Assembly: GCF_004101245.1 (NCBI RefSeq)
Contig: NZ_SCIN01000003.1
Coordinates: 1-64,000 of the forward strand
DNA from: Sphingomonas sp. UV9
GTDB lineage: Bacteria; Pseudomonadota; Alphaproteobacteria; Sphingomonadales; Sphingomonadaceae
Length of the DNA: 64,000 bases
Direction: 5' to 3'
Shown: positions 24,807 to 34,246 of the stretch, piece by piece
Numbering within the stretch: position 1 is the first letter of the stretch
How the letters are laid out: every line of letters starts with the position of its first letter
Made by a program: the position numbers and the translations under genes
The notes under the pieces: model-generated
Database searches by the model: none
The model's input: only the letters and a program-made list of their open reading frames with translations
What the model was told of the DNA's origin: nothing

Positions 24807-27291
24807 GCCGAACCAGTGCGGCGAGCCCGGCAAAGGCGTTCTGGCGGGACGGATCGATCGGCACGACGGGGGCTGGCCTGGCGGGCGGCCGACCGCGCCA
24901 GACCCAGCGCGGCGTATCGCCCGCCAGCGCCTTGAAGCCGAGTTCGGCCATCAGCCGCTCCAGCGAGGCGGGGTCGACCCCCATCGAGGTCGCGAGCGCG
25001 GGGTCGGGCGCGAACGGCGTGCGGCCCTGGCGCGAATCGTGTGCGGCGCGGGCGATTCGTTCGATCAGGTCGACGCGGACGGCCTGCAGGCCGAGCGGAC
25101 GGTAGCCCGCCTCGAGCGTCGCGCCCTCAGTGCCGCGGGGGAGCACGGTGGCGCCGTCGCGGGGGGCGGCGATCATCGTGCCGCGCACACCGGCGAGAAT
25201 CCGGCGCCAGCGCGCGGACTCGGGCTTGAGCAACCGCGGGTCGAACAGGTCGAGCGCGCCGACCGTGATGCCGACCTTGCGCAACCGCTTGCGTTCGTCC
25301 GGGTCGATCGCGTCGAGCGCGAGGCGCATCGGCAGCCGCGGCAGGATCCCGCCGGCCTCCTCGATCGCGCTGGCGACCGCGCGGAACGCCGGGGTGACGG
25401 TCGGATCGCGGCTGAGCTCGGCGAGCTGGACCAGGACGCCGAGCCGGCGCTTTAGCATCGCGTCGAGCCAGGCCGCCAGCCGTGCCTCGATCTTGTCGCG
25501 CGCAGGTTTGTCGAGGCAGTCGAGCGCGCGGTCGAGCAGCAGACGCGGACGCGCGAACGACGGTCCTGCGCCGAGCCTGGCGACCGGATGGCCACCCCAG
25601 ACGATCTGCGCCGTATCGTCGAGCGCGATGTCCGCGTCGGCCGCATCGACCAACGACTGGCCGCGGCGCGAGCGTTCGCCGACGAGGCGCTTCTCCGCGG
25701 CGGCGAGCAACAGGCGCTTGTCGCTCGCGCGGGCGTCGGCGGCGACGGTGAAGCGGAAGCCGTCGAGGCGACCGATCGGATGATCCTCGACCATCACCTC
25801 GCCCTCGGGGCCGATCACCACCGGCAGCGCGCCGGCATCGGCCCCGATCTGGCGCATCAGCGCGGTCGTGCGCTTGTCGACGAAGCGCTGCGTCAGGCTG
25901 GCGTGGAGCGCGTCCGACAGGCGTTCCTCGAGCGCAGCAGTGCGCGCGGCCCAGAGCGTGGGCTCGGCCAGCCAGTCAGCACGTTGCGCGATATATGCCC
26001 AGATGCGCGCGGCGGCGATCCGACCGGCGATCACCGGCACGTCGCCCGCCACCGTATCGAGCCGCGCGATCTCGTCGGCGAACCACTGGTGCGGGATATG
26101 CCCGCGCCCTTCGCTCAGATGCCCGAACACCCGCGAGACGAAGCGCGCATGCGGATCGAGGCCGACTTTGCGGAAATCGGGGACGCCGCACGCCGCCCAG
26201 AGCCGCGCGACCATCGCCGGATGCCGTGCGCGCTGGCGGACCCAGCCCTCTTCGGCCAAGCGCTTCAGCACGCCGAGATCGAGCGACTGGGGCGCGGCGC
26301 GCAGGACGCCGGCGGGAGGGCGCGCTTCGAGGCTCGCGACCAGCGCGTCGATGCTGGTGAAATCGGGTTCACCCTGCCGCCAATAGAGGTTCTCGAGGCG
26401 GGGAAAGCGGTGCTCCTCGATCGCCAGCACTTCCTCGGGGAGGAACGCGCCGGGGCCGTCGTCGGACAGCGCGCCGAACGTGCCGTCGCGCTGGTGACGC
26501 CCGGCGCGACCGGCGATCTGCGCCATCTCGGCAACCGTCAGGCGGCGCTGGCGCTTGCCGTCGAACTTGTTGAGGCTGGCGAACGCGACATGCGCGACGT
26601 CCATGTTCAGCCCCATCCCGATCGCGTCGGTGGCGACCAGATAATCGACCTCGCCCGCCTGGAACATCGCGACCTGCGCGTTGCGGGTCCGCGGGGAGAG
26701 CGCGCCCATCACCACCGCCGCGCCGCCGCGCAGGCGCCGCAGCATCTCGGCGACCGCGTAGACCTCCTCGGCCGAGAACGCGACGATCGCCGAGCGCTTC
26801 GGCAGGCGGCTGATCTTCTTCGCGCCTGCATAGGTAAGCGTCGAAAAGCGCGGCCGGTTGACGATCTCCGCGCCGGGGACCAGTTTCTTGATCATCGGGC
26901 GGAGCGCTTCGGAGCCGAGGATCATCGTCTCCTCGCGGCCGCGCGCGCGGAGCAGGCGGTCGGTGAAAACGTGCCCGCGCTCCGGGTCTGCGCCCAGTTG
27001 CGCCTCGTCGATGCCGACAAAGGCAACGTCGCGGTCCGGCATCGACTCGGCGGTGCAGAGGAACCAGCGCGCATCGGGGGGGACGATCTTTTCCTCACCG
27101 GTCACCAGCGCAACGCGGTTGGCACCCTTGATCGCGACCACCCGGTCATAGACCTCGCGGGCGAGCAAGCGCAGCGGAAAGCCGATCATGCCGCTGGAGT
27201 GCGCGCACATCCGCTCAATCGCGAGGTGCGTCTTGCCGGTGTTGGTCGGGCCGAGAACCGCCGTGATCCCGTCGTTCGCGCCGTCGTTCAT
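24799..27291 (-). CDS. SUV3-like DExD/H-box RNA helicase
   Basis: ATP-dependent helicase of 830 residues related to mitochondrial SUV3, the degradosome helicase. Visible features are Walker A GPTNTGKT (14-21), motif II DEAQ (95-98), and a second RecA domain with ATDAIGMGLN and motif VI QIAGRAGRHQRDGTFG. A long Arg/Ala-rich C-terminal region (about 350-830) carries SUV3-like helical segments and ends in a Pro-rich tail. Such proteins are common in Alphaproteobacteria but poorly studied; a role in RNA turnover is inferred. The gene overlaps the downstream S4 gene by 8 nt. Confidence 0.88.
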   Translation of the reverse strand: MNDGANDGITAVLGPTNTGKTHLAIERMCAHSSGMIGFPLRLLAREVYDRVVAIKGANRVALVTGEEKIVPPDARWFLCTAESMPDRDVAFVGIDEAQLGADPERGHVFTDRLLRARGREETMILGSEALRPMIKKLVPGAEIVNRPRFSTLTYAGAKKISRLPKRSAIVAFSAEEVYAVAEMLRRLRGGAAVVMGALSPRTRNAQVAMFQAGEVDYLVATDAIGMGLNMDVAHVAFASLNKFDGKRQRRLTVAEMAQIAGRAGRHQRDGTFGALSDDGPGAFLPEEVLAIEEHRFPRLENLYWRQGEPDFTSIDALVASLEARPPAGVLRAAPQSLDLGVLKRLAEEGWVRQRARHPAMVARLWAACGVPDFRKVGLDPHARFVSRVFGHLSEGRGHIPHQWFADEIARLDTVAGDVPVIAGRIAAARIWAYIAQRADWLAEPTLWAARTAALEERLSDALHASLTQRFVDKRTTALMRQIGADAGALPVVIGPEGEVMVEDHPIGRLDGFRFTVAADARASDKRLLLAAAEKRLVGERSRRGQSLVDAADADIALDDTAQIVWGGHPVARLGAGPSFARPRLLLDRALDCLDKPARDKIEARLAAWLDAMLKRRLGVLVQLAELSRDPTVTPAFRAVASAIEEAGGILPRLPMRLALDAIDPDERKRLRKVGITVGALDLFDPRLLKPESARWRRILAGVRGTMIAAPRDGATVLPRGTEGATLEAGYRPLGLQAVRVDLIERIARAAHDSRQGRTPFAPDPALATSMGVDPASLERLMAELGFKALAGDTPRWVWRGRPPARPAPVVPIDPSRQNAFAGLAALVRHG

Positions 27292-27481
27292 GCCAGCAAC
27301 ATCGGGGGTAAAGCCTGCCTGCGCAATGACCTGCGAAGAGTTTCGTCGGTATTAACACCCTGCCGCCGGAGCGGCACATCTCGCCGCAATCCGCGCGCTT
27401 CATACCCACCGGTTAATTTGACTTTAGCATGTAGCGACCACAACCACCGCCTGACGCCGGGGGGACCGGCACCATCGGGGC

Positions 27482-28981
27482 GTGCCGTGCGTGTATCTTC
27501 GTAACGATCAGGGCTTCGAACTGGCGAGCGCCACGGCGGGGTTCGGTCGCGCTTCCGCGCCGACGCTGACCCCGTCGACCCGTGCGCTGTTGCACGACCG
27601 GGCGACGCGGATCGACTGGGTGCCCGATCTCGGCGCGCGGATCGGCAGTCTCGACTGGTGGCGCGGGCTCGCGACCTGCACCGCGCTGTGTGCGGCGACC
27701 TGGACATTGTCGCCCGGCATGAGGCCGCTGGTCGGCGCGGTGCCGACGCCGCTCGCCGGCGCCGAGTGGGAGGAGACCCGGGCGCAGGGCATCGCGCCGC
27801 TGGCGCAGGGGGCGACGACGGGGCGGCGGATGGCGGCGAACGATCTCGTCGCCCCGCTTGCCGAAGTACCCGAGCGGCCGAGCGTCGACCTGTCCGCGAC
27901 GCTCGGCGACGGCGACAGTTTCGACCGCGTGCTGATCCGCGCAGGAGTCGCCCGCAACGATGCCGAGGCGGCGGCAGCGCTGGTCGCGCAATCGGTCGAT
28001 CCCACGGCGATCCCGGCAGGCACGCGGATCGCGCTGACGCTGGGGCGGCGGGCGGACCGTACGGTCGCACGCCCGCTGGAAAAGCTCGATTTCCGCGCGC
28101 GGTTCGATCTGGCGTTGTCGCTCGCCCGCGGTGCCGGTGGGCTGACGGTCAATCGCAAGCCGATCGCGATCGACTCGACGCCGCTGCGAATCCAGGGACT
28201 CGTCGGCTCGAGCCTGTATCGCTCCGCCCGGGCGGCGGGTGTTCCGGCGAAGGCGGTGGAGTCGTTCATCAAGGCGATCTCGACCCGGCTGTCGATCGGT
28301 CGCGACGTGACCGCCTCTGACAGTTTCGACCTGATCGTCCAGCGCGAACGCGCGGCGACCGGCGAGACCCGGATCGGCGACCTGCTGTTCGCCGGGATCG
28401 ACCAGGGTCGCCGCAAGGTGCAGCTCGTACGGTTCGCCCCCGATGCCGCGAACGTCGACGACGATGCGAGCCACGGCGGCTGGTTCGACGCGAACGGCCA
28501 GACCGAACGCCGCGCGGTATCGGGCATGCCGGTAATCGGGCGAATCACCTCGAGCTTCGGGCTCAGGACGCACCCGCTGCTGGGCTTCACGCGGATGCAC
28601 AAGGGCCTCGACATCGGCGCGCCCTATGGTGCGCCGATCCACGCGATGACCGACGGCAGGGTCGCGTTCGCGGGGCGGACCGGCGGCTATGGCAATTTCG
28701 TCAAGCTGGTCCACGGCGGCGGCCTGGCGAGCGGCTATGGCCATATGAGCCGGATCGCGGTGTCGTCCGGTACGCGGGTCCGGCAGGGTCAGGTGATCGG
28801 CTATATAGGCTCGACCGGCATGTCGACCGGCCCGCATCTGCACTGGGAAGTGTGGAAGAACGGCGGCGCGATCAACCCGCGCTCGGTCTCGTTCGCCAGC
28901 GTCGCGCAACTGTCCGGCGCGAAGCTGCGCGCGTTCAAGGCAAAGGTCGCGCAGCTGCTCGCGGTACGGGTCGGCGGGTAG
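27482..28981 (+). CDS. M23-family (LytM) peptidoglycan peptidase
   Basis: Membrane-anchored cell-wall endopeptidase or EnvC/NlpD-like factor of 499 residues. One hydrophobic segment near residues 58-75 follows a cytosolic-looking N-terminus. A LysM/OapA-like region (about 135-210) contains ATLGDGDSFDRVLIRAGV. The LytM domain spans about 345-470, with zinc ligands in HKGLDIGAPYG and HLHWEVW and the intermediate GYGHMSRI. All four LytM zinc/catalytic positions look present, so it should be active rather than an EnvC-type degenerate factor. GTG start; divergent from the helicase gene. Confidence 0.9.
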   Translation: MPCVYLRNDQGFELASATAGFGRASAPTLTPSTRALLHDRATRIDWVPDLGARIGSLDWWRGLATCTALCAATWTLSPGMRPLVGAVPTPLAGAEWEETRAQGIAPLAQGATTGRRMAANDLVAPLAEVPERPSVDLSATLGDGDSFDRVLIRAGVARNDAEAAAALVAQSVDPTAIPAGTRIALTLGRRADRTVARPLEKLDFRARFDLALSLARGAGGLTVNRKPIAIDSTPLRIQGLVGSSLYRSARAAGVPAKAVESFIKAISTRLSIGRDVTASDSFDLIVQRERAATGETRIGDLLFAGIDQGRRKVQLVRFAPDAANVDDDASHGGWFDANGQTERRAVSGMPVIGRITSSFGLRTHPLLGFTRMHKGLDIGAPYGAPIHAMTDGRVAFAGRTGGYGNFVKLVHGGGLASGYGHMSRIAVSSGTRVRQGQVIGYIGSTGMSTGPHLHWEVWKNGGAINPRSVSFASVAQLSGAKLRAFKAKVAQLLAVRVGG

Positions 28982-29004
28982 CGAGGTCGGACCCGGCCTG
29001 GCGA

Positions 29005-30189
29005 TCAGTTCCGGATGGGGGCAAGGCGTCGTTCGAGCGACCGGGTGAAGATCGCCGCCGGGCAGAGTGTCCGTGCGCAGCCAGTCACCCGCAGCGGCGT
29101 GATCGTCACGGCATGCCCGCCGGCACGCAAAACGGCCGGCGACTGCGTGCGATAGGATACCCGCACGAACGTCTGTCCGGTGCGCGTATCGCGAAGCCGC
29201 TCGAACAGCAGCGCGCCGCCCGGCGGAACGTCGTTGGTCGCATAGCCCGGCGTGACGAGATCGACCCCGAGCGCAGCCACCAGCGCGGCGACGTTGGTGT
29301 CGTGGCCCATCAGCACATCGAGCCGCGGACCGTCGTGCAGCGACCGGATCACCCGTCGCCCGATCACCGAAGACTGGTGCGCCGCCATGTAGGGCGGCCT
29401 GGCGAACACCGCGAACAAGGCCGCATGCAGCGCCCCAAGCCGTTTCAACGTCGGAGCGTCGGCGCGTCCCCAGCCGACGTCGCGCGCGGGCAGGCCTTCG
29501 AGATACTGGAGCAGCAATACCTGCGCGACGCCGGACGTGCCGCGGATCGCCCCGTCGAGCGCGATGCCGTGACCACCGTCATCGGATACGATCCGCGCCG
29601 GTCCCGACGGCACGCATCCGCCGCCGCAACCCAGCACGCGATCGAGCAGAGCGATCGCGTCGTGGTGCCGGCGAACGAGCGCAGGCATGCCCCCGGTCGC
29701 GCGGTCGATATCGGCGATCGCCTTGGTCGCATCGAACGCGGTCGCATGCGCGCGGAGCGGTTCGAACATCGGATCGACCACGCCCGGCGCCCGGTGCTCG
29801 ACGTGCAGGCCGCAGCCCGGCGCAAACCCCGGCGCATAGGCTTCGCCGCTGACGATGGTGCGATCCGAACTGTTGCTGGCGATCCGTAACGTGCCGGTGC
29901 TCGGGCATCCCTTCGCCGCAAACAGGCCGCGTGCCGCCAGCCATTTACGGTCCTCTGCCGCGACGATCTCCAGCGCCCGAACGCCGTGCGGTGTCACCCG
30001 GCTGTCGGCGACGGCCCATCGTGGCCAGGGCGAGGCGGTGCGCGTGCCGGCGGGGACTTCCCCAGGCAGCGGCGCGCGAATGCCGTGCCGCATCACCAGC
30101 ACCGCGCGTTCGGTCACGAGGCTGGCGCGGACCGGCATCGCCGCGCTGCCGGCGATCGCCAGTCCGACCAGCAGGCTTCTCAAACGCAT
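29005..30189 (-). CDS. Histidine acid phosphatase (phytase/AppA-like)
   Basis: Exported phosphomonoesterase of 394 residues. Signal peptide MRLRSLLVGLAIAGSAAMPVRA (read in two parts), then the catalytic RHGIRAP at 34-40, whose His forms the phosphohistidine, and the proton-donor HD in MGHDTN (296-297). Paired cysteines (CPSTG, PGCGLH, GCGGGC) suggest a disulfide-stabilised periplasmic fold. Length fits AppA phytase/glucose-1-phosphatase. It is the last gene of a three-gene operon behind a PI-PLC-like protein and a TonB receptor, one nucleotide after the PLC stop. The context favours inositol-phosphate or phytate dephosphorylation; the enzyme could also be a general acid phosphatase. Confidence 0.88.
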   Translation of the reverse strand: MRLRSLLVGLAIAGSAAMPVRASLVTERAVLVMRHGIRAPLPGEVPAGTRTASPWPRWAVADSRVTPHGVRALEIVAAEDRKWLAARGLFAAKGCPSTGTLRIASNSSDRTIVSGEAYAPGFAPGCGLHVEHRAPGVVDPMFEPLRAHATAFDATKAIADIDRATGGMPALVRRHHDAIALLDRVLGCGGGCVPSGPARIVSDDGGHGIALDGAIRGTSGVAQVLLLQYLEGLPARDVGWGRADAPTLKRLGALHAALFAVFARPPYMAAHQSSVIGRRVIRSLHDGPRLDVLMGHDTNVAALVAALGVDLVTPGYATNDVPPGGALLFERLRDTRTGQTFVRVSYRTQSPAVLRAGGHAVTITPLRVTGCARTLCPAAIFTRSLERRLAPIRN

Positions 30190-30190
30190 C

Positions 30191-31321
30191 TCAGGGCTCC
30201 ACCGTGCACGGTGCCGCGACCAGCACCGGATTGCACCGCGCCATCGCCCCATCGGGGAGGGTCACCGCGAAGCCGAACTTCTGTGGATCGGGGGCGCCCG
30301 GATAATAATCGGTGCTGACCGCCTGCGCGCCGCTGTCTGCCGCCGCCTTCGCCTTGGTCCTGTCGTGCGTGCGCGCTTCGACGGTGTTGGCGTCGGTCCG
30401 CGTCCGGACGATCACGCCGGCCTCTACCCAGTCGCGGATGCGGGCACCGTCGACCAGCGGATCCTGGACGATCTGGATCGCGCTTTCGGGCTCGCCGTCG
30501 GGATACCAGCCGAACATCGCCCGGCCCCGCAACGACGGATGGCCCGCGCGATAGACGTTAGAGACGGCCGGACGAACGTCGAGCAGGACGTAGATCCGAC
30601 CGCGCGCTGCCGCCAGCGTCGGCCAGCCCTTGCCGCGTACGGCCGCCGCCAGCGTCGCGGCATTGCCCCGCACCTCGTCCGGCACGATCAGCCGCCGCCC
30701 CGGTATCGCCTGCCGGATTTCGCGATCGAGCGAGTCGAGCAGCGCGCTATCGTCGAGCGGCAACGGCGCCGCGACCTGCGCGGAGGCCTGCGTATCGGCG
30801 GCGTTGATCGTGACCATGATCGGCAGATGCCGCGGGTGCGCCTGCGACCAAGCATTCACCGCGCCGAGGCAGCGCTGCAACGTCACGCAGGTCGAGATAT
30901 AGTCGATGTCGGGAACGTGGAACACCTTGTACCCCGGCCGCAGCATCGCCGCGCGATCGAACGCGGTCTTCTCGCTGGCGGCCCGAGCGAGCCGTTCGCC
31001 CTTCGGATCGGCATAGCGCCCGCCGTTCGGATCGGCGAAGATGTCGATCTCCAACTGCCGCACGCCGCGATCGAGCTGCGCGGCCAGCGGCAGATGATAA
31101 TAATCGAGCGCCGCCGCGGTCTTCGGATCGCGCCGTCGCAGTTCGGCCATCACCGCATCCGGGATCTTTGCCTTGAAGCTGTTGTGCGAACCGACGACCT
31201 GGATGTCGTTCATCCGCGCCGGCCCCTGCCCCTGCCCCGGTGCACGGTCTAGCCTGGCGGCCTGGGTCGAGCCACCGATCGACAGGCCAGCCACCAGCGT
31301 TGCGAGTATGAGGGTCCGCAT
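30191..31321 (-). CDS. Phosphoinositide-specific phospholipase C-like protein
   Basis: Secreted phosphodiesterase of 376 residues with a signal peptide (MRTLILATLVAGLSIGG, cleavage near TQA). It has the PI-PLC X-like TIM-barrel pattern: VVGSHNSFK with a catalytic His at about 46, LDRGVRQLEIDIF with the acidic metal/catalytic pair, and KVFHVPDIDY with a second His at about 135. TDYYPG stands near the C-terminus. This matches the Ca2+-dependent PI-PLC-C1 group of exported bacterial proteins. Its start overlaps the receptor stop by one base (TGATG). The natural substrate is unknown; inositol-containing lipids or glycerophosphodiesters are plausible. Confidence 0.82.
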   Translation of the reverse strand: MRTLILATLVAGLSIGGSTQAARLDRAPGQGQGPARMNDIQVVGSHNSFKAKIPDAVMAELRRRDPKTAAALDYYHLPLAAQLDRGVRQLEIDIFADPNGGRYADPKGERLARAASEKTAFDRAAMLRPGYKVFHVPDIDYISTCVTLQRCLGAVNAWSQAHPRHLPIMVTINAADTQASAQVAAPLPLDDSALLDSLDREIRQAIPGRRLIVPDEVRGNAATLAAAVRGKGWPTLAAARGRIYVLLDVRPAVSNVYRAGHPSLRGRAMFGWYPDGEPESAIQIVQDPLVDGARIRDWVEAGVIVRTRTDANTVEARTHDRTKAKAAADSGAQAVSTDYYPGAPDPQKFGFAVTLPDGAMARCNPVLVAAPCTVEP

Positions 31322-34041
31322 CAGAATTCTGCCCGCACGCCGAACAAAATCGTTCGGCCCCAATAGTTGATCTCGCCGAAGCGGTTTTCGTCGTCATTGT
31401 AGGTGTAGAGGTGCGCGCCCGACAGGTTGATGCCCTCCAGGCTGACCGTCACCCGGTCGCTCGCCTTGACCGAGATATTGCCGTCGAGCGATCCGAACGG
31501 CGCGGTGTAGACCGGCGCCTGCGTGGTGCTGCCGGTGCCCGACAGATACCGGTCGCGCCAGACGTAGGAGAGCCGCGTCGAGATCGGCCCCTTTTCGTAG
31601 AAGCCGGTGAGGTTGGCGCTGTTCTTCGACAGGCCGATCAGTTCGTCGCGGATCGGCCGTGCGCCCGCGGTGTAGCTCGCCTTGACCGAGGTGTGCGTAT
31701 AGGACGCCTGGACGCCGAGCCCGTCGAACGGCGCGGGCAGGAAGGTGAAGACCTGGTTGTACGCCGCCTCGACGCCGTACACCTTCGCATCGCCGCCGTT
31801 GACCTGCGTCGACAGCAGCACGGTGCCGCGGCCGGGGATGTCGATATTGACGTTCTGCTGCGTGATGTAATCGTCCATCGCCTTGTAGAACACCGCGCCC
31901 GTCAGCGAACCCGCACGGTTGAAATACCATTCGAGCGACCCGTCGAACTGCGTGGCCAGGAACGGCACCAGCTGCGGATTGCCGCCGCCCGCGGTCGGCG
32001 CGTCGGTCGATACGGTGATCCGCGGTGCGCTGTCGGTGACGTTCGGCCGGGTCAGCACGCGGCTCGCGGCGAGGCGACCGACCAGATCATGCGACAGTTC
32101 GGCGCGCAGGTTGAAGCTCGGCAGCCAGTTGTTGAACGTCTTGGGAAAGCTTGCCGGCGTCGCCACGCTGCCCGTCGTCAACGTACCGCTCGCGACCTGA
32201 TCGGTGTGGACATAGCGCACGCCGACATTGCCGGTGACCGGCACTGCGCCGACGTCGAAGCCGTAGTCGGCGCGCGCATACGCCCCCCAGATCTTCTCCT
32301 TCACGACGAACGACGAGCGCAGATCGCCCGCGGTCAGCGGCGAATTCTGCACCGCAGGGGTGAAGAACGCATCGAGATAGGCCTGGGTGACCGGCACCAG
32401 GAACTGGCGCAGCGTGTTGCCCGACACGCCTTTCAGGAAATCGTCGTACGGCAATTGCTCGTACGCGCCCGACCCGAGCGTCGACAGCGGCGTGTTGGCG
32501 GCTGGATTGACGTTGAAGTCGCGGCGGAAATAGTCGCGCTTGCGCCAGTGATATTCGCCGCCCGCCGCCAGCTTGGTGACGAACCCGTCGAAATCATGCG
32601 CGACATCGGCGCGCGTGTAGAAATCCCAGTCCTTGCTGTCCTTGGGGGCGATGTTGAACTGGTACAGCTGGTAGTTCGCCGGATTGGTCGCGTCGGTCGT
32701 CGTCGTGAAGGTCGGGATCACCTTGTAGCCCGCCGACGCGTCATAGGTCAGCGGCGCGAAGAACATCGCCCGGCTGCGCACGGTGCCCTCGTCGTAGCTC
32801 GGGTGATAGCTGTGCGCGCTCGACCAGTTGACCGTACCCGAGGCGTGCCAGCGATCCGAATCCCAGGTCTGGCGCAGGCCGATGTTGAGCAGGTCGTGGC
32901 GGTTGAGGCTGTATTCGCGCGAGGCCATGAAGCGCACATCGTTGATCGTCGCGGCGACCACCGTATCGCCGTCGAGCTTCACGCTGCCGGGGACGATCAC
33001 CGGGCGATGCCCCGCGACGCTCGCATCGTCGGGATAGATGTCGAGCCCGAACTCGTCATAGGCGACGTCGAGCCGGGTCGCGAGAATGTCGAGCGTCGTC
33101 TCGAACTCGGCATTCGGCTTCCACTGCGCGGAGACCATGCCGGAGATCCGCTTGCGATCCTCGGTCTCGATCGTCGGGCGCGTGCGCGTCGGCGTGTAGA
33201 GGCCGGTCGCGAGACCGCCCGAGGCGGGCGCGGTGAACTTGTCCAGGTTCCAGCCGAAGTTCAGGAAGCGATCGTTCCGCACCGCCTTTTGCCAATATTG
33301 CGCGCCGGCCAGGATGCCGAACGTGCCACTGGCGTTAGTCGCGCTGGTGATGACCGTCGCGTTCGGCTTCACCTTGTCGGTCTGGCTCGTATAGGTGCCG
33401 CGCAGATTGACCGTCGTCTTGTTGCCGACATCGAGCGGGTGGAACGTCTTCACGTCGATGTTACCGCCCAGCGCACCCTCGGTCATGTTCGCGGTCGGCG
33501 TCTTCACGACATCGATGCTCGACGTGAACTCGGCCGGCAGCATCTCGAAGCGGAACTGACGCCCGTTCGCGCCGCCGTTCTCGATCAGGTCGTTCAGCGC
33601 GACCGGGCTGCCGTTGAGCAGGGTGGTCTGGAACTGCGGCCCCAGCCCGCGCACGCTGACATACAGCCCCTCGCCGCGCGGTCGCGTGATCGTCACGCCG
33701 GGGACCATCTGCAGCGCCTCGGCGACGTTCTGCGTCGGGAACTTGCCGATGTCGGTCGAGCTGATCGAGTCGACGCCGTACGCCGCGAGACGCTTGGTCT
33801 CGGTCGCGGCGCGCAGGCTCCGCGCGTAGCTGCCGGTGACGACGATCTCGCCATTCTCGTCGGTGCCGGTGGCCGTCGCGCCGGTCTTGTCGGAGGAGCC
33901 TGCGCTCGTCGGCGTCGCCGGATCGACGCGATCCTGCGCCGGGGCCTGCGCCTGCGCCTGCGCCTGCGCCTGTGCCGCAACCGCGCCCGATACCAGGATC
34001 AGCGAACCCGATGCCCGAAGCAGGCTCTTGAACATACGCAT
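31321..34041 (-). CDS. TonB-dependent outer-membrane receptor (Caulobacter/Xanthomonas type)
   Basis: Energised outer-membrane transporter of 906 residues. The signal peptide is followed by an unusual Ala-Gln repeat (about 24-36) and a Ser/Thr-rich linker. The TonB box region is DENGEIVVTGSY. The plug has FPTQNVAEALQMVPGVTITR and LYVSVRGLGPQFQTTLLNG. A 22-strand barrel ends in ILFGVRAEF. The plug and barrel style is that of the TonB-Xanth-Caul group for large substrates. It is the first gene of the operon with PI-PLC-like and phytase-like enzymes, suggesting uptake of inositol phosphates or related ligands. An AAGGGG ribosome site precedes the start. Confidence 0.92.
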   Translation of the reverse strand: MRMFKSLLRASGSLILVSGAVAAQAQAQAQAQAPAQDRVDPATPTSAGSSDKTGATATGTDENGEIVVTGSYARSLRAATETKRLAAYGVDSISSTDIGKFPTQNVAEALQMVPGVTITRPRGEGLYVSVRGLGPQFQTTLLNGSPVALNDLIENGGANGRQFRFEMLPAEFTSSIDVVKTPTANMTEGALGGNIDVKTFHPLDVGNKTTVNLRGTYTSQTDKVKPNATVITSATNASGTFGILAGAQYWQKAVRNDRFLNFGWNLDKFTAPASGGLATGLYTPTRTRPTIETEDRKRISGMVSAQWKPNAEFETTLDILATRLDVAYDEFGLDIYPDDASVAGHRPVIVPGSVKLDGDTVVAATINDVRFMASREYSLNRHDLLNIGLRQTWDSDRWHASGTVNWSSAHSYHPSYDEGTVRSRAMFFAPLTYDASAGYKVIPTFTTTTDATNPANYQLYQFNIAPKDSKDWDFYTRADVAHDFDGFVTKLAAGGEYHWRKRDYFRRDFNVNPAANTPLSTLGSGAYEQLPYDDFLKGVSGNTLRQFLVPVTQAYLDAFFTPAVQNSPLTAGDLRSSFVVKEKIWGAYARADYGFDVGAVPVTGNVGVRYVHTDQVASGTLTTGSVATPASFPKTFNNWLPSFNLRAELSHDLVGRLAASRVLTRPNVTDSAPRITVSTDAPTAGGGNPQLVPFLATQFDGSLEWYFNRAGSLTGAVFYKAMDDYITQQNVNIDIPGRGTVLLSTQVNGGDAKVYGVEAAYNQVFTFLPAPFDGLGVQASYTHTSVKASYTAGARPIRDELIGLSKNSANLTGFYEKGPISTRLSYVWRDRYLSGTGSTTQAPVYTAPFGSLDGNISVKASDRVTVSLEGINLSGAHLYTYNDDENRFGEINYWGRTILFGVRAEF

Positions 34042-34246
34042 CGAATAAAACCCCTTCGCGGCACCGTCGCCACGTCGGCGCCACTAGGTCTCGTCAGCGT
34101 CATTTCAGCGAACGATCGGCGACGTTCGTGTTACACGTCGCAATGTTTGGACACCGCGTACCGCGATCCTGCCCGCGATTGCCGCCCCGGGGCGACGATT
34201 GTACGAAGGAGAGCAGTATCGCGACGACGAGGATTGACCCATCGCA
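34042..34246. promoter_or_regulatory. Divergent promoter region between TonB receptor operon and suxR
   Basis: 205 bp serving both directions. Dyads seen are CGAACG-N8-CGTTCG (34109-34128) and GTGT-T-ACAC (34128-34136). No copy of the CAATCGATTG palindrome is present, so the receptor operon is unlikely to share the sucrose operator. No clear Pho box. Confidence 0.4.

Noticed and set aside
25588..27504. Plus-strand 638-codon frame opposite the SUV3-like helicase
   Set aside because: Shadow frame rich in Arg and Ala; the minus strand carries intact helicase motifs.
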